Origin: JBCCTX01 sp964652565
GTDB lineage: Bacteria; Bacteroidota; Bacteroidia; J057
DNA: 64,000 nucleotides
Direction: 5' to 3'
Assembly: GCA_964652565.1 (NCBI GenBank)
Contig: CAZZEC010000003.1
Coordinates: 1-64,000 of the forward strand
Shown here in pieces: positions 35,531 to 45,042 of this stretch (the stretch's first letter is position 1; every line of letters begins with the position of its first letter). Made by a program: the position numbers and the translations under genes. The notes under the pieces were generated by a model that saw nothing but the letters and a program-made list of their open reading frames with translations, did no database searches and was not told where the DNA came from.

Positions 35531-36994
35531 ATGAAAAATATATTAAAATATATCGGGATACTGTTTCTGGTTCTCTCTTTTACGTCTTGTACTGACGACT
35601 TTGAAGAACTCAACACAGATCCAAACAACCCAACAAGGGTACCTACTTCCTACCTATTGACATTCGCACAACGCGATGCGCAGGAATTCTTTTTCTACAC
35701 TGGACAGATTTATATCCAGCACATGGCTAATACCCAATATACAAGAACAACAGACTTGTATGAAGGAGTTGAAGCTAGCTTCTATGAGTATTATAGAGAT
35801 GAGTTAAATGATTTTCAGGAAATCATAAGACTCAATACAGATGAAGATACCAAGGATGCAGCAGCAGCTTCCGGGGCTAACAATAATCAGATTGGCGTAG
35901 CGCGCATCATGAAAGTGTATGTGCTTCACCAAATCGCCGATACTTGGGGAGATATTCCTTATACTCAAGCACTGTTAGGTAGAGAGAATTTCAGCCCTGC
36001 GTATGATCCACAGGAGACAGTTTACAGAGGAATGATCGCTGAATTGAAAGAGGCAGCAGCTCAATTAGATGGAGGTGCTATCGAAGGAGATTTGATCTAT
36101 GATGGAAATACCAATCTATGGAGAAAGTTTGCTAATTCTTTAAGACTGCGTCTTGCTATGCGTCTTTCTGAAGTAGATCCTGGTACTGCTCAGGCTGAAA
36201 TTAGTGATGCATTTGCTGGTGGTGTTTTCGAAAGTAACGATGACAATGCATTATATAGATATCTGTCTGATGCCAATAATGATAATCCTATCTTTGCACA
36301 CTTCTTGACTCGTACGGATTACGCCATCGCAGAAACTTTGGTAGAATTCATGAGAGAGCGTAATGATCCTCGCTTGGACATTTATGGCGATCCTGCTCCT
36401 CTATTTGGAGAGGTAAGAGGTATGCCCATTGGATTAAGTGAGTCTGTTGCAGGAAGTATTACAAATGATGAAGTTTCTTTCCCTGGTCAGGCTATTCGTA
36501 GTGCAACAACACCTGGAATTATGATGCAATACGCTGAAGTTGCATTTATCTTGGCAGAAGCTGCTGCAAGAGGTTGGATCGGTGAAGATGCTCAAACATG
36601 GTATGAAGAAGGTATTACAGCTTCTGTCAGATACTGGGAGAATACTTCCAATAACTTGGGCATTTCTGTTGACGAATCGGATGTTACTGCTTTCTTGTCA
36701 GACGCTGGCGTAGCATGGGATGAAGCAAGTGCGATACAACTGATCAATGAGCAGAAGTGGGTATCACTGTATACACAAGGTCCCGAAGCCTGGGCAAACT
36801 GGAGACGTACGAGTTGGCCAATGTTACAGGGAGCACCTGATGCAGTGGAGGGTAGAGATATACCGCGTCGTCGTGCTTATACTAATAATGAGTTCCAGCT
36901 TAATCAGGATAACTACAACGAAGCATTGAGTCGCATGGGTGGTTCTGATGTGATGTCTACTACAACTTGGTGGGATCCAGGAAGACAGCGTTAA
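35531..36994 (+). CDS. SusD/RagB family nutrient-binding outer-membrane lipoprotein
   Basis: The surface lid of the SusCD importer, a 487-aa lipoprotein with signal peptide and lipobox at FTSC (Cys about 20). The sequence DDFEELNTDPNNPTRVPTSYLLTFAQ and the alpha-helical TPR-like body (VARIMKVYVLHQIADTWGDIPYTQAL; AEVAFILAEAAARGW) place it in the SusD-like_2 group, which is often coupled to SusC proteins outside classical polysaccharide loci. It is followed by a strong terminator, so the susCD unit ends here. Confidence 0.93.
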   Translation: MKNILKYIGILFLVLSFTSCTDDFEELNTDPNNPTRVPTSYLLTFAQRDAQEFFFYTGQIYIQHMANTQYTRTTDLYEGVEASFYEYYRDELNDFQEIIRLNTDEDTKDAAAASGANNNQIGVARIMKVYVLHQIADTWGDIPYTQALLGRENFSPAYDPQETVYRGMIAELKEAAAQLDGGAIEGDLIYDGNTNLWRKFANSLRLRLAMRLSEVDPGTAQAEISDAFAGGVFESNDDNALYRYLSDANNDNPIFAHFLTRTDYAIAETLVEFMRERNDPRLDIYGDPAPLFGEVRGMPIGLSESVAGSITNDEVSFPGQAIRSATTPGIMMQYAEVAFILAEAAARGWIGEDAQTWYEEGITASVRYWENTSNNLGISVDESDVTAFLSDAGVAWDEASAIQLINEQKWVSLYTQGPEAWANWRRTSWPMLQGAPDAVEGRDIPRRRAYTNNEFQLNQDNYNEALSRMGGSDVMSTTTWWDPGRQR

Positions 36995-37032
36995 TAGAAA
37001 ATAATTAAAGATTTGATGATTGAATAATAATC

Positions 37033-37062
37033 AGGGGTAGAAATCATTTCTACCCCTTTTTT
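37033..37062 (+). terminator. Rho-independent terminator after susD
   Basis: AGGGGTAGAAA-TCA-TTTCTACCCCT (11-bp perfect stem) followed by six T, 39 bp after the susD stop. It closes the susC-susD transcript and separates it from the FAS1-DUF3179 pair. Confidence 0.92.
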
Positions 37063-37158
37063 GTCAAACATTGATTAGGAAAATATTGTTCTCTTGTAAC
37101 ATAGACTATATGTTGTGAGCTCTTTTTTTAGCAGATTACATCTAATATTTCACTTACC

Positions 37159-37761
37159 ATGCGTTTTGTTAATATAACTTTTCTCCAGCTTGCTTTTTTT
37201 ATTTTTTTATCCAGTTGTATTGGAGGAGGAGGTTATATAAGTTTAGATGGAGACGTCCGGCCAGAAGTAATACCTTTAGATGAAGGAAATGACTGTGTAA
37301 ATTATGATGTCTCTGAAAATGAAGAAGAGAATTTATATGAAGCAGCAAAATCAAGAGAAGATAATGCCATGTTTTTTGAATGGCTGGATCAATTATGTGA
37401 AGATGACACCTTTTACTGTGAAAGATTAAGAGGAGCTGATGGACCTCATACCTTGTTACTACCTACCAATGAAGCCGTCAAAAGATTTATAGAAGAATAT
37501 CCTGAAGTAGTAATGGAAGGTATTACACTGCGAGCAATTGTGAAGTATCATACATTGGTTTCACCTGTTGCATTGACGGAATTTCATGCAGGTTCCAGAC
37601 GAACAATGAATAGAGAATTAGTACCTGTAAGTGTTGAAGATCCTTTCTGCATTTATTTTGGAGATAATCAAGCCCATCTAAGGATCGCGAATGATGAATG
37701 TTCCAATGGATATATACATACAATTAACAAGGTTCTCATCCCCAACCGCAATTTTAAATAA
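37159..37761 (+). CDS. fasciclin (FAS1) domain lipoprotein
   Basis: A 200-aa exported lipoprotein: hydrophobic leader ending in LSSC (Cys 20) followed by glycines. The FAS1 fold covers about residues 55-198, with the H1-type motif TLLLPTNEAVKRFIEEYP, the YH motif (VKYHTLV) and a final GYIHTINKVLIP. Two extra cysteine pairs (CEDDTFYC; later DPFC and DEC) may form disulfides. FAS1 domains mediate adhesion or extracellular ligand binding. The stop TAA shares its last base with the ATG of the next gene, indicating coupling with the DUF3179 gene. Confidence 0.85.
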   Translation: MRFVNITFLQLAFFIFLSSCIGGGGYISLDGDVRPEVIPLDEGNDCVNYDVSENEEENLYEAAKSREDNAMFFEWLDQLCEDDTFYCERLRGADGPHTLLLPTNEAVKRFIEEYPEVVMEGITLRAIVKYHTLVSPVALTEFHAGSRRTMNRELVPVSVEDPFCIYFGDNQAHLRIANDECSNGYIHTINKVLIPNRNFK

Positions 37762-38870
37762 TGAAAAAGGTACTGTTTCCTCTCTCACTGCTTCCACTTT
37801 TACTTATTCTGGCATGTTCTGAAGATGCTACACAGCAACAAGATGTGTCTCCAGATAGTAATAACAATATTTCCTGGTTGATACCTAAGCAAGATGTATT
37901 TGATGGGGGAGTGGGAAGAGATGGCATACCCTCAGTTGATCAGCCTAAATTCTTACCAGCGGAACAAGGAAATTTTTTAACGGATGAGGATAGAGTATTA
38001 GGAGTGGTTGATGGTAAAACTGTGAAAGCTTACCCTCATAAAATTATGGATTGGCATGAAATTGTTAATGATGTAGTCAATCATCAACCCGTTTCTATCA
38101 TTTACTGCCCATTGACAGGAACTGGTACTGTATGGGACAGAACAATAAATGGAGACGTAACAACTTTTGGAGTATCGGGGCTGATTTATAAGAATAATTT
38201 GATCCCTTACGATCGTAAGACCAATAGTTATTGGTCTCAAATGGAAGGAAAAAGTGTCGCGGGAGAGGTAGCAGGAACAAGCCCTCAATTCTTACCTATA
38301 CTGGAAACCACTTGGAGAGAATGGAAAAATCTGTTTCCTGAGACTCAAATTATGTCTCTGGAAACGGGGTTTTCAAGAAGCTACGATTTTTTGCCCTATT
38401 TTGATTATCGAGATAATCATAACAAAGTCAGTTTTCCTATTGAGCAAGAAGACGATCGATTGCAGAGAAAGGAATTGGTATTAGGGTTAATATATGGTTC
38501 CAATGCCGCAAAAGCCTATCCTTTATTGGAATTGGGAGATAGTGTGAGCGTTGTTCAAGAGAATCTCAGGAATACAAATTATATAGTGGTAGGAAGTGAA
38601 AAAAGAAATTTCGCCATGTGTTTTGAGGCTGAAATAGATGGGGAAGCATTATTATTTCGACCTGTACAAGATCGTGGGGCTATCGTCATGCAGGATCTTG
38701 CAACGGGCACATATTGGGATGTCTTTGGAAGAGCTGTGGACGGAGAGTTGTTAGGCCAATCACTTAAACCTACGTTGTCCTACATAGGTTATTGGTTTGC
38801 ATGGGCAGATTTTCACCCTGGAATGGATATATACAATGGTGAACTTTCAAATGTAAAAGAAGAAGAATAG
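37761..38870 (+). CDS. DUF3179 domain lipoprotein
   Basis: A 369-aa lipoprotein with a signal peptide and lipobox LILAC (Cys 19). The body matches DUF3179: QPKFLPAEQGNFLTDEDRVLGVVDGKTVKAYPHKIMDWHEIVND, SIIYCPLTGTGTVWDR and TNSYWSQMEGKSVAG. The function of this family is unknown; conserved His/Cys residues (WHEIVND, IYCPLTGT) suggest metal binding or redox chemistry, but this is inference. It is translationally coupled to the FAS1 gene. Its TAG stop codon (38868-38870) lies at the edge of the target duplication of a MITE copy. Confidence 0.88.
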   Translation: MKKVLFPLSLLPLLLILACSEDATQQQDVSPDSNNNISWLIPKQDVFDGGVGRDGIPSVDQPKFLPAEQGNFLTDEDRVLGVVDGKTVKAYPHKIMDWHEIVNDVVNHQPVSIIYCPLTGTGTVWDRTINGDVTTFGVSGLIYKNNLIPYDRKTNSYWSQMEGKSVAGEVAGTSPQFLPILETTWREWKNLFPETQIMSLETGFSRSYDFLPYFDYRDNHNKVSFPIEQEDDRLQRKELVLGLIYGSNAAKAYPLLELGDSVSVVQENLRNTNYIVVGSEKRNFAMCFEAEIDGEALLFRPVQDRGAIVMQDLATGTYWDVFGRAVDGELLGQSLKPTLSYIGYWFAWADFHPGMDIYNGELSNVKEEE

Positions 38871-38878
38871 ATCTATAT

Positions 38879-39002
38879 CAGGGCAAACGCACCAAATTGT
38901 ATAAATAATTCATTGTTAGTTAATTGTGATTAAAATAGTTATATATTGAATCAATGTAAGCTACTGACTAGCAGCTGTTAATGATTTTAGTGCGTTTGCT
39001 CT
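38879..39002 (+). mobile_element. MITE-like element, complete copy at the DUF3179 stop codon
   Basis: About 124 bp. It starts CAGGGCAAACGCAC, ends GTGCGTTTGCTCT and carries the internal AGCTACT-GACT-AGCAGCT hairpin. The 10-bp direct repeat AGATCTATAT flanks it (38869-38878, 39003-39012). With one more matching base (T at 38868 and 39002) the duplicated target would begin with the TAG stop codon of the DUF3179 gene. The interior matches the 25.6-kb copy closely. It carries no ORF. Confidence 0.9.
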
Positions 39003-39088
39003 AGATCTATATTATATTTTTTGTGATTAAATATTGTTATTAATTTTTCTCTTGAATAGTTTTGATATTCGGATCGTAAAAATCTACT

Positions 39089-39688
39089 ATGGCCTATAAA
39101 TATACTAATCGTCAGGGGAAAACGCACTATTTCAGAGCCGTAAAGACTAAAACTGGAAAGTATCGTTATTATGTAACTACATCTGAAGAATATCCCAATC
39201 TGATAGACGCTATTCCTGAAGAATATGAGGTAGTGGAATTACCCGAAGATGCCAGAGTAGTGATTCGCAAAATAAAGCCAACCTTAATAAATAGTAAGGA
39301 AAAAGAAATTGTTTATCAGGCCATTAGAGATTTTTCAGCTATTAAGGACTTTTTCATTCACACTGAGGAGGAATATATTTCTGTATATCACTCCGCATTA
39401 AACTATGAAGCTGGCATAGAACCAAACTTAAGTCGTGAAGAAGCCATTGAGCAATATGGAGACGGAATTGAAAGATGGTTGCGTTTTTTCTGTGCTATGC
39501 GATTTAAGCTCGTAGACTCGAAAAGAAGGATATTTCAGGCCGAAAGGATTGTTCGTACGGGCTTCTTCGCTCAGGATTTTTACCAGATTGGAGAGCCAGG
39601 GTTACTAGAAAATCTGGCCAGAGCGTTCGGCCAGCATTTAGGACGCGATTCTTTTTATGATATTGAACCTCATGGATGGATAGGATAA
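39089..39688 (+). CDS. hypothetical protein, 199 aa
   Basis: A soluble protein without signal peptide or membrane segments. The N-terminus (AYKYTNRQGKTHYFRAVKTKTGKYRYYVTTSEEYPNLID) is rich in Lys, Tyr and Thr and looks like a small beta domain that contacts nucleic acid or protein; the rest is helical (SREEAIEQYGDGIERWLRFFCAMRF). The C-terminus is GRDSFYDIEPHGWIG. I do not recognise a family. It follows a MITE copy and converges with ypdA. Confidence 0.65.
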   Translation: MAYKYTNRQGKTHYFRAVKTKTGKYRYYVTTSEEYPNLIDAIPEEYEVVELPEDARVVIRKIKPTLINSKEKEIVYQAIRDFSAIKDFFIHTEEEYISVYHSALNYEAGIEPNLSREEAIEQYGDGIERWLRFFCAMRFKLVDSKRRIFQAERIVRTGFFAQDFYQIGEPGLLENLARAFGQHLGRDSFYDIEPHGWIG

Positions 39689-39727
39689 ACCAGATTTGGA
39701 AACTTGTTTCTTTCAGCCCAGCCCAGA

Positions 39728-40520
39728 TTAGATTGCGATCCTTTCTTTCTTCCGTGTTGCTATTTGATCCATTACCACTTGTGCATGTTCTATAGAATTT
39801 TCTATAAACCATGTGCTGGTTCTCATTCCGCCACATACCGTACCTGCGATATACAAATTAGGCAAATTCGTTTCAAACGTATCCTCATTGGCATGAGGCA
39901 TCATGGTGCCATCTTCTTTAATATCGATTCCAATCCTTTTTAGCCAATCAAAGTCAGGATGATAGCCTGTCATCGCCAGTACAAAGTCATTGGGTATAGT
40001 AATATCGCCCTCTGGAGTATGTAAATCTACTTCATCAGGCCTAATTTCAGTAATATTGCTTTGGAAATAGGCTTTAATGGAGCCTTCTTTGATACGGTTA
40101 TCTATATCTGGTTTAACCCAGTATTTTACCCTATGACTGATCTCCTCTGAACGTATGACTAATGTGACTTCAGCCCCTTTCCTCCAGGTCTCTAATGCAA
40201 CATCGATTGCTGAATTAGCCGCGCCTACCACAATCACTTTCTGACCGATATANNNNNNNNNNNNNNNNNNNNNNNNNNNNNNNNNNNNNNNNNNNNNNNN
40301 NNNNNNNNNNNNNNNNNNNNNNNNNNNNNNNNNNNNNNNNNNNNNNNNNNNNAGAAGTGGAGAAAAAAGTCATATTCCTGGGGTAATTGTAAATGGAGTT
40401 AACGAGGCATCCCTTTTCAATTATCAAATAGGATAAGCCTTTTTGGGTTGCTTCTATGCCACAGGCAAGACCTATAGGACCTCCACCTACAATGATAACA
40501 TCATATACATTGGATCTCAT
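39728..40520 (-). CDS. ypdA: YpdA-type bacillithiol disulfide reductase, interrupted by an assembly gap
   Basis: A flavin-dependent pyridine-nucleotide oxidoreductase. The N-terminal piece (40520-40353) has the FAD motif VIIVGGGPIGLACG and the YpdA-typical NSIYNYPRNMTFFSTS. The C-terminal piece (from 40252) begins with the NAD(P)H motif VIVVGAANSAID and ends with the FAD closing motif LYIAGTVCGGMRTSTWFIENS. Together about 230 residues are seen; the family has about 325, so about 95 residues (about 285 bp) are really missing, more than the 100 N shown. The reading frame across the gap is meaningless. YpdA recycles oxidised bacillithiol, so this organism may make that thiol; a paralogue with another role is possible. 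Confidence 0.85.
40253..40352. other. assembly gap (100 N) inside ypdA
   Basis: Exactly 100 undetermined bases splitting ypdA. The gap size is a placeholder; from the family length the true missing stretch should be near 285 bp. Confidence 0.98.
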
Positions 40521-40527
40521 ATAAGAT

Positions 40528-43242
40528 TTATTCGGTTTTGATAAATTTCCTGAACAAGTTTTTTGCTCCGCTTTCTATCCTGCAAAGATACAAACCTGCT
40601 GGGAGAGTATGAATAGATACTGTATAGATATACGAATCATTATTCAGTGCAGTTTCAATATGGGGAACTGGAATCAGGCGACCCTGCATATCATATAGTG
40701 CAATATTTGGTGCGATTGACTCAGAAGTGCGAGGGATGTTAATGAAAATTTCGTCATTGGCCGGGTTGGGATATAATGTAATACCCGATTGTGATAGATC
40801 GCTGCTAATAGGTGTAGTTACAGGAATAGAAGCCCTAAGTAAACCTAGTCCGGGGTTTCCTCTAGTTAATTTTTTCCCAAGAACCATCAATTGCTGCTCA
40901 ACAATATGTGCATCAAATAGCTGGGCGATATTCTCTTGATTTCCAATGGTAATGTATTCTATCCAGTTATTCTCATTATTTCTTGTCAATAATTTCAATT
41001 CATCCGTAATGGCTACTTGATTGTACACAACCCATGGATTCGTTCGATCGTCAATAAGTAATTGTAACGATGAACCCACGACAGTAGAATTTTCTGTAGG
41101 TAGTTCGGTAAGGGTCCATGTCCCTAATGTATTTTCTGCAAAGACAATCTTATTATTACTTTCATCTCTTATAGCAATCCAAAGGGTCCCATCAGACAGC
41201 GTTTGTACATCGTGAATCCCCGCTTGAAATTGGCTCTCTAATATAACAGTATCTGTTTCCCATTCTGTACTTGGAATGGACCTTTTGCTGTGTATCAGTT
41301 GGTTACTTAATTTGTCTATATAAGTAATATGTACATTTTCTTCCTGATCGACATGTAATTGTGCCAAATTGGGTCTTTGTCCTTCTGTTGGAATCGTAGA
41401 GATCCTCCAGGTTCCATTAGTGGATGAGCGATTCCATGAACCAAATTGTAGCGTTTGAGTCATTAAATCAAAGTATGTAATGAATAAACTATCATTTGAA
41501 TAGGCAATATTTAAATCTGTACCTAAAACGCTGTCAGCTATTACCCTATAATTCCAGGTGTCATTTTCTCTTAAGGCATACTTTAACTCTCCTGATTGCC
41601 AGCTAGCATAAATGACAATAGGAATGGTATCTAGAATGGTTGAATTGACGGCTGACGAAATTTGTAAACCTGCATCGTCAATAACTTCAAGATTAAGATT
41701 ATCACCTTGGAAAGTTCCCCAAATGAGCTGATCGTTAATACGCTCATGATAGACGAATTGTAGATGATCCTGATCCAATGGAATAGAGCTGAGAATATTT
41801 CCTGTTTGAGTATTCGTGAATATAGGGCGAATGTTCCACTGAATACGATCCAATTGCGTGGATGCCCACATCAATTGTTCTTCCAATCCATCGTAAAAGA
41901 CAATATGCAAACTATCTTCCCATATCTGAGACTGAAGAGAGGAGTTTGTCAACCATATTCCCAGGGTATCTGTGTTCCAATTTCTTCCTTGGTCTTGAGA
42001 ATAATTTAAGACAATGTCCCCAGAGCCAGCATTGTAGTGTGCGGTGTATATACTCGTATCTCCTCTTGTTGAAATAGTGTGGAATGTCCGATATAGTCCA
42101 TCGTGACTGTTGGGGTTATTGGCATTATTTCGTTCTCCTAATTCCTTATAGAAAGGTGAGTATTCAGGCTTTTCTAATGAATCTGGATGAAAACTAGCGT
42201 AGAAATATGTTCTACGATTAAAAGGAGCCGCATTGACATATACTGTTCTATTTTCAAAGCCATATAACCCTGACACACCATATACCATATGTATTAGGGA
42301 ATCATTTGTATTAGAAATATCAATGAAATCAAACGTTTCTCTGAATTTCTGAGCTGCATTTGCTCCATTACTTGCAAATCTATTCACTGAATCTAGTACG
42401 CGTATTTCCCAGTTTTGAAGTTGGTACTTATTGGATTCGAATAGCAACAGTTCATTATTGTGCATAGAATTGGTAATCGTGAAATAATGATCTTCTTTCC
42501 AAGGTATAATTTGATTGAATTCACCAAATCGATCACCATTTAATAAGCAATCTGTTGGTTTTTTCATGGAAATAGCCAGTGTGTCAATAATCGTCCATTC
42601 TGTATTCTCTTTGTATGCATACCCCATATACATGTCATATGCTTCTTTGTAGAGTGCGATTACAGGTGGACATAAAACTTCCCATTCTGTCATTGTACCA
42701 TCGTAGAAACTGATGAGAGGATGATTTTTTTCAGTGAGTGTAAGGTCGATCGAAGCTTGATTAAAAGATGGGAAAAACATATCAAATCCATACTTCCCTA
42801 AATCTGATCGCAAGGGAAGGTCTTCATGTATCCATCCTTCTTCTGATCGAGTTGTGTAAGCCAGAAATGCCGAATCCTTATAATTATATAGGTATGCTAT
42901 ATGTGGAATGCCCTCATTATCTATGTAAAGTGAGGATTTGAAACCAGATGCACGATCGGGATCTACTTCCTCCCTTGACCAGCTAGCGCTGTCCTTTTCT
43001 TTAAAGGTATATACGAGTTGATCTAGGTTTCTATCCCAGTAGGATATATGGAAATTTCCTTGTTGATCTATGACAAAATCCGGATGTACACCTGATGAGA
43101 GCACATCCTGGGTAAGGTCATCAAATGTCCAGTTGATAACCTGAGCACTGCAGGTAAGAGGTACAATATAAAGTGTGAGTAATATTAACTGGAGCAGGGT
43201 AAAGAAAGGAGTTAGTATATGTTTAGTCAAAATTATCACCAT
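40528..43242 (-). CDS. T9SS-secreted beta-propeller-like protein
   Basis: A 904-aa exported protein. It has a signal peptide (hydrophobic stretch ending TCSAQ, about residue 34), many repeated strands of the type DQQGNFHISYWDR, DNEGIPHIAYLYN, DQEENVHITYIDK and DRTNPWVVYNQ, which suggest a beta-propeller, and a type A sorting domain (about 825-904; LYPNPANDEIFINIP ... LPAGLYLCRIESG). It should be exported by the Sec system and then by T9SS and attached to or released from the surface. The ATG lies 20 bp inside the recJ 3' end; a TTG at 43230 overlapping the recJ stop is an alternative start. No catalytic domain is recognised. Confidence 0.85.
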   Translation of the reverse strand: MVIILTKHILTPFFTLLQLILLTLYIVPLTCSAQVINWTFDDLTQDVLSSGVHPDFVIDQQGNFHISYWDRNLDQLVYTFKEKDSASWSREEVDPDRASGFKSSLYIDNEGIPHIAYLYNYKDSAFLAYTTRSEEGWIHEDLPLRSDLGKYGFDMFFPSFNQASIDLTLTEKNHPLISFYDGTMTEWEVLCPPVIALYKEAYDMYMGYAYKENTEWTIIDTLAISMKKPTDCLLNGDRFGEFNQIIPWKEDHYFTITNSMHNNELLLFESNKYQLQNWEIRVLDSVNRFASNGANAAQKFRETFDFIDISNTNDSLIHMVYGVSGLYGFENRTVYVNAAPFNRRTYFYASFHPDSLEKPEYSPFYKELGERNNANNPNSHDGLYRTFHTISTRGDTSIYTAHYNAGSGDIVLNYSQDQGRNWNTDTLGIWLTNSSLQSQIWEDSLHIVFYDGLEEQLMWASTQLDRIQWNIRPIFTNTQTGNILSSIPLDQDHLQFVYHERINDQLIWGTFQGDNLNLEVIDDAGLQISSAVNSTILDTIPIVIYASWQSGELKYALRENDTWNYRVIADSVLGTDLNIAYSNDSLFITYFDLMTQTLQFGSWNRSSTNGTWRISTIPTEGQRPNLAQLHVDQEENVHITYIDKLSNQLIHSKRSIPSTEWETDTVILESQFQAGIHDVQTLSDGTLWIAIRDESNNKIVFAENTLGTWTLTELPTENSTVVGSSLQLLIDDRTNPWVVYNQVAITDELKLLTRNNENNWIEYITIGNQENIAQLFDAHIVEQQLMVLGKKLTRGNPGLGLLRASIPVTTPISSDLSQSGITLYPNPANDEIFINIPRTSESIAPNIALYDMQGRLIPVPHIETALNNDSYIYTVSIHTLPAGLYLCRIESGAKNLFRKFIKTE

Positions 43243-44962
43243 GTGTCTTGATATCTTTAAGAATTAGATTTATCGTCTTTCGATCTCTCCAAATGTTAAA
43301 AGTCGCCTGAAAGGCGATATCTACCTTAGTATGCTGAAACGTGTCAATCTTGTCGACCATGTTAAATCCTATTGCTTCAAACTTTATTCCCATTTGTTCA
43401 ACAACTATTTTAAGATGAACCTCTTTAAGGATTTCGTGATAGATCACAGATACACCCTGCGCGACAAAAACGGGTGTGGGATTCTCTGGTCCAAATGGAG
43501 CCATCCTATGTAAAAGTCTTACAAAACGATCATCAATTTCCGAAAAATTAATAATGTGGTCAATGTATAATATGGGTACTTTTTGTTCAGGCAATATTCT
43601 GCTGGAAACAGCGGCTTCAAATTTACTTCTAAACTCTTCTAGTCTATAAGTTTCTAACGTAAGTCCTGCTGCATATTGATGTCCTCCAAACCTGAGTAAG
43701 CAATCTTCACAGTCGGAAAGTGCTTCATATAGATTAAACCCATCGACAGACCGTGCAGAACCAACTAACTTACCATCCGATTCTGCCAGCAAGATCGTTG
43801 GCTTGTAATGGTGTTCAATTAGCCGAGAAGCAACAATACCCACAACACCTTTATGCCATTGAGGTCCAAACAGCACAGTGGTATGCTTGTCGCGTTGCTT
43901 GGGATCAGAGGAGATCATTTCAAGTGCTTCAGATGTCATGTACTTATCAATATGTTGTCGCTCCTCATTAGCCTGATCGAGGGATTGTGCCAATAACGAT
44001 AATGAAGAGGTATCTCCCATTAATACATCGACTGCGTGGCTGGCATGTCGTAGTCTCCCTGCAGCATTGACCCTGGGACCAATAAAAAACACAAGGTCTG
44101 AAATGTCCCAGTTTCTATGTCTATTATCCAGTGCCATAATAGCTCGAATACCCTTGCTGGGATTATTACGGATTTTTTTTAGCCCGTAATATGCAATAAT
44201 TCTATTTTCTCCTATGATAGGCACAATGTCACTGGCAATACTAAGGGTAATTAGATCGCAATAGGTATCAAACGGTGATTCTAACATACTCGGATCAATC
44301 ATTTTTCTTTTGACTAATACCTGATAGAATGCTTCCATGAGTTTCCAGGCGACTCCACAACCAGAAAGTTCCTTAAAAGGGTAGGGACAATCGTTACGTT
44401 TGGGATCGAGAATAGCATAAGCATTGGGCAATTGTTCCCCAGGAGTATGATGATCACATATAATTGTCTCAATCTCTTTGCTTCGCGCATAGTCTATTTT
44501 ATCAAGTGCCTTAATACCACAATCGAGGCTGATGATAAGAGATGCATTTACACTAAAGGCATAATCTATAGCCTGAAAAGAAATGCCATACCCTTCTGTG
44601 TATCTGTCGGGAATATAAAAGTCAATGTGCAATCCCCAACTGCGTAGACACATAGCACATAGAGCGACCGCTGTAGTGCCATCAACATCATAATCTCCCA
44701 CTAATAATATTTTCTCACCAGAGGATTTGGCATGTAATAAGCGTTTTACTGCGATATCTAGATCCTTCATCAATAGTGGATCGTGTAAATCACTTGTACC
44801 CGGAACAAAAAATGATTTAGCTGATTCGAAAGAGTGAATCCCTCGTTGAACTAATATATTGGCTAATGAAATAGGAAATGGACGGTCCACTCCAAGTTCC
44901 CTGGATAATTGCTGAGTAATATTACCCGTTGTATTTTGTATAAGTTTCCACTTCAGATCCAT
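43223..44962 (-). CDS. recJ: single-stranded-DNA exonuclease RecJ
   Basis: A 5'-3' ssDNA exonuclease in recombination and mismatch repair. The DHH-family motifs are present: LVGDYDVDGTTAVAL, SLDCGIKALDKI, ICDHHTPGEQLPNA and GCGVAWKLM, then the DHHA1 domain with RFGGHQYAAGLTLE and a C-terminal OB-like domain. At 579 aa it is the usual size. A perfect -7 box (TAGCTTTG) lies about 20 bp before its ATG. The T9SS gene starts within its last codons, so the two are probably co-transcribed. Confidence 0.96.
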   Translation of the reverse strand: MDLKWKLIQNTTGNITQQLSRELGVDRPFPISLANILVQRGIHSFESAKSFFVPGTSDLHDPLLMKDLDIAVKRLLHAKSSGEKILLVGDYDVDGTTAVALCAMCLRSWGLHIDFYIPDRYTEGYGISFQAIDYAFSVNASLIISLDCGIKALDKIDYARSKEIETIICDHHTPGEQLPNAYAILDPKRNDCPYPFKELSGCGVAWKLMEAFYQVLVKRKMIDPSMLESPFDTYCDLITLSIASDIVPIIGENRIIAYYGLKKIRNNPSKGIRAIMALDNRHRNWDISDLVFFIGPRVNAAGRLRHASHAVDVLMGDTSSLSLLAQSLDQANEERQHIDKYMTSEALEMISSDPKQRDKHTTVLFGPQWHKGVVGIVASRLIEHHYKPTILLAESDGKLVGSARSVDGFNLYEALSDCEDCLLRFGGHQYAAGLTLETYRLEEFRSKFEAAVSSRILPEQKVPILYIDHIINFSEIDDRFVRLLHRMAPFGPENPTPVFVAQGVSVIYHEILKEVHLKIVVEQMGIKFEAIGFNMVDKIDTFQHTKVDIAFQATFNIWRDRKTINLILKDIKTHGDNFD

Positions 44963-44981
44963 GAAATATGCTTTTGTATAT

Positions 44982-44989
44982 CAAAGCTA
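44982..44989 (-). promoter_or_regulatory. Bacteroidota -7 promoter box (TAGCTTTG) for recJ
   Basis: On the minus strand TAGCTTTG fits TANNTTTG exactly, 19 bp before the recJ ATG, giving a leader of about a dozen nucleotides. No -33 TTTG at the right spacing is seen. Confidence 0.45.
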
Positions 44990-45042
44990 AAGAGAGAAAA
45001 AGTAAGTAATATGGAAAAATGCAAGAATTAGTAAAATCGAAA

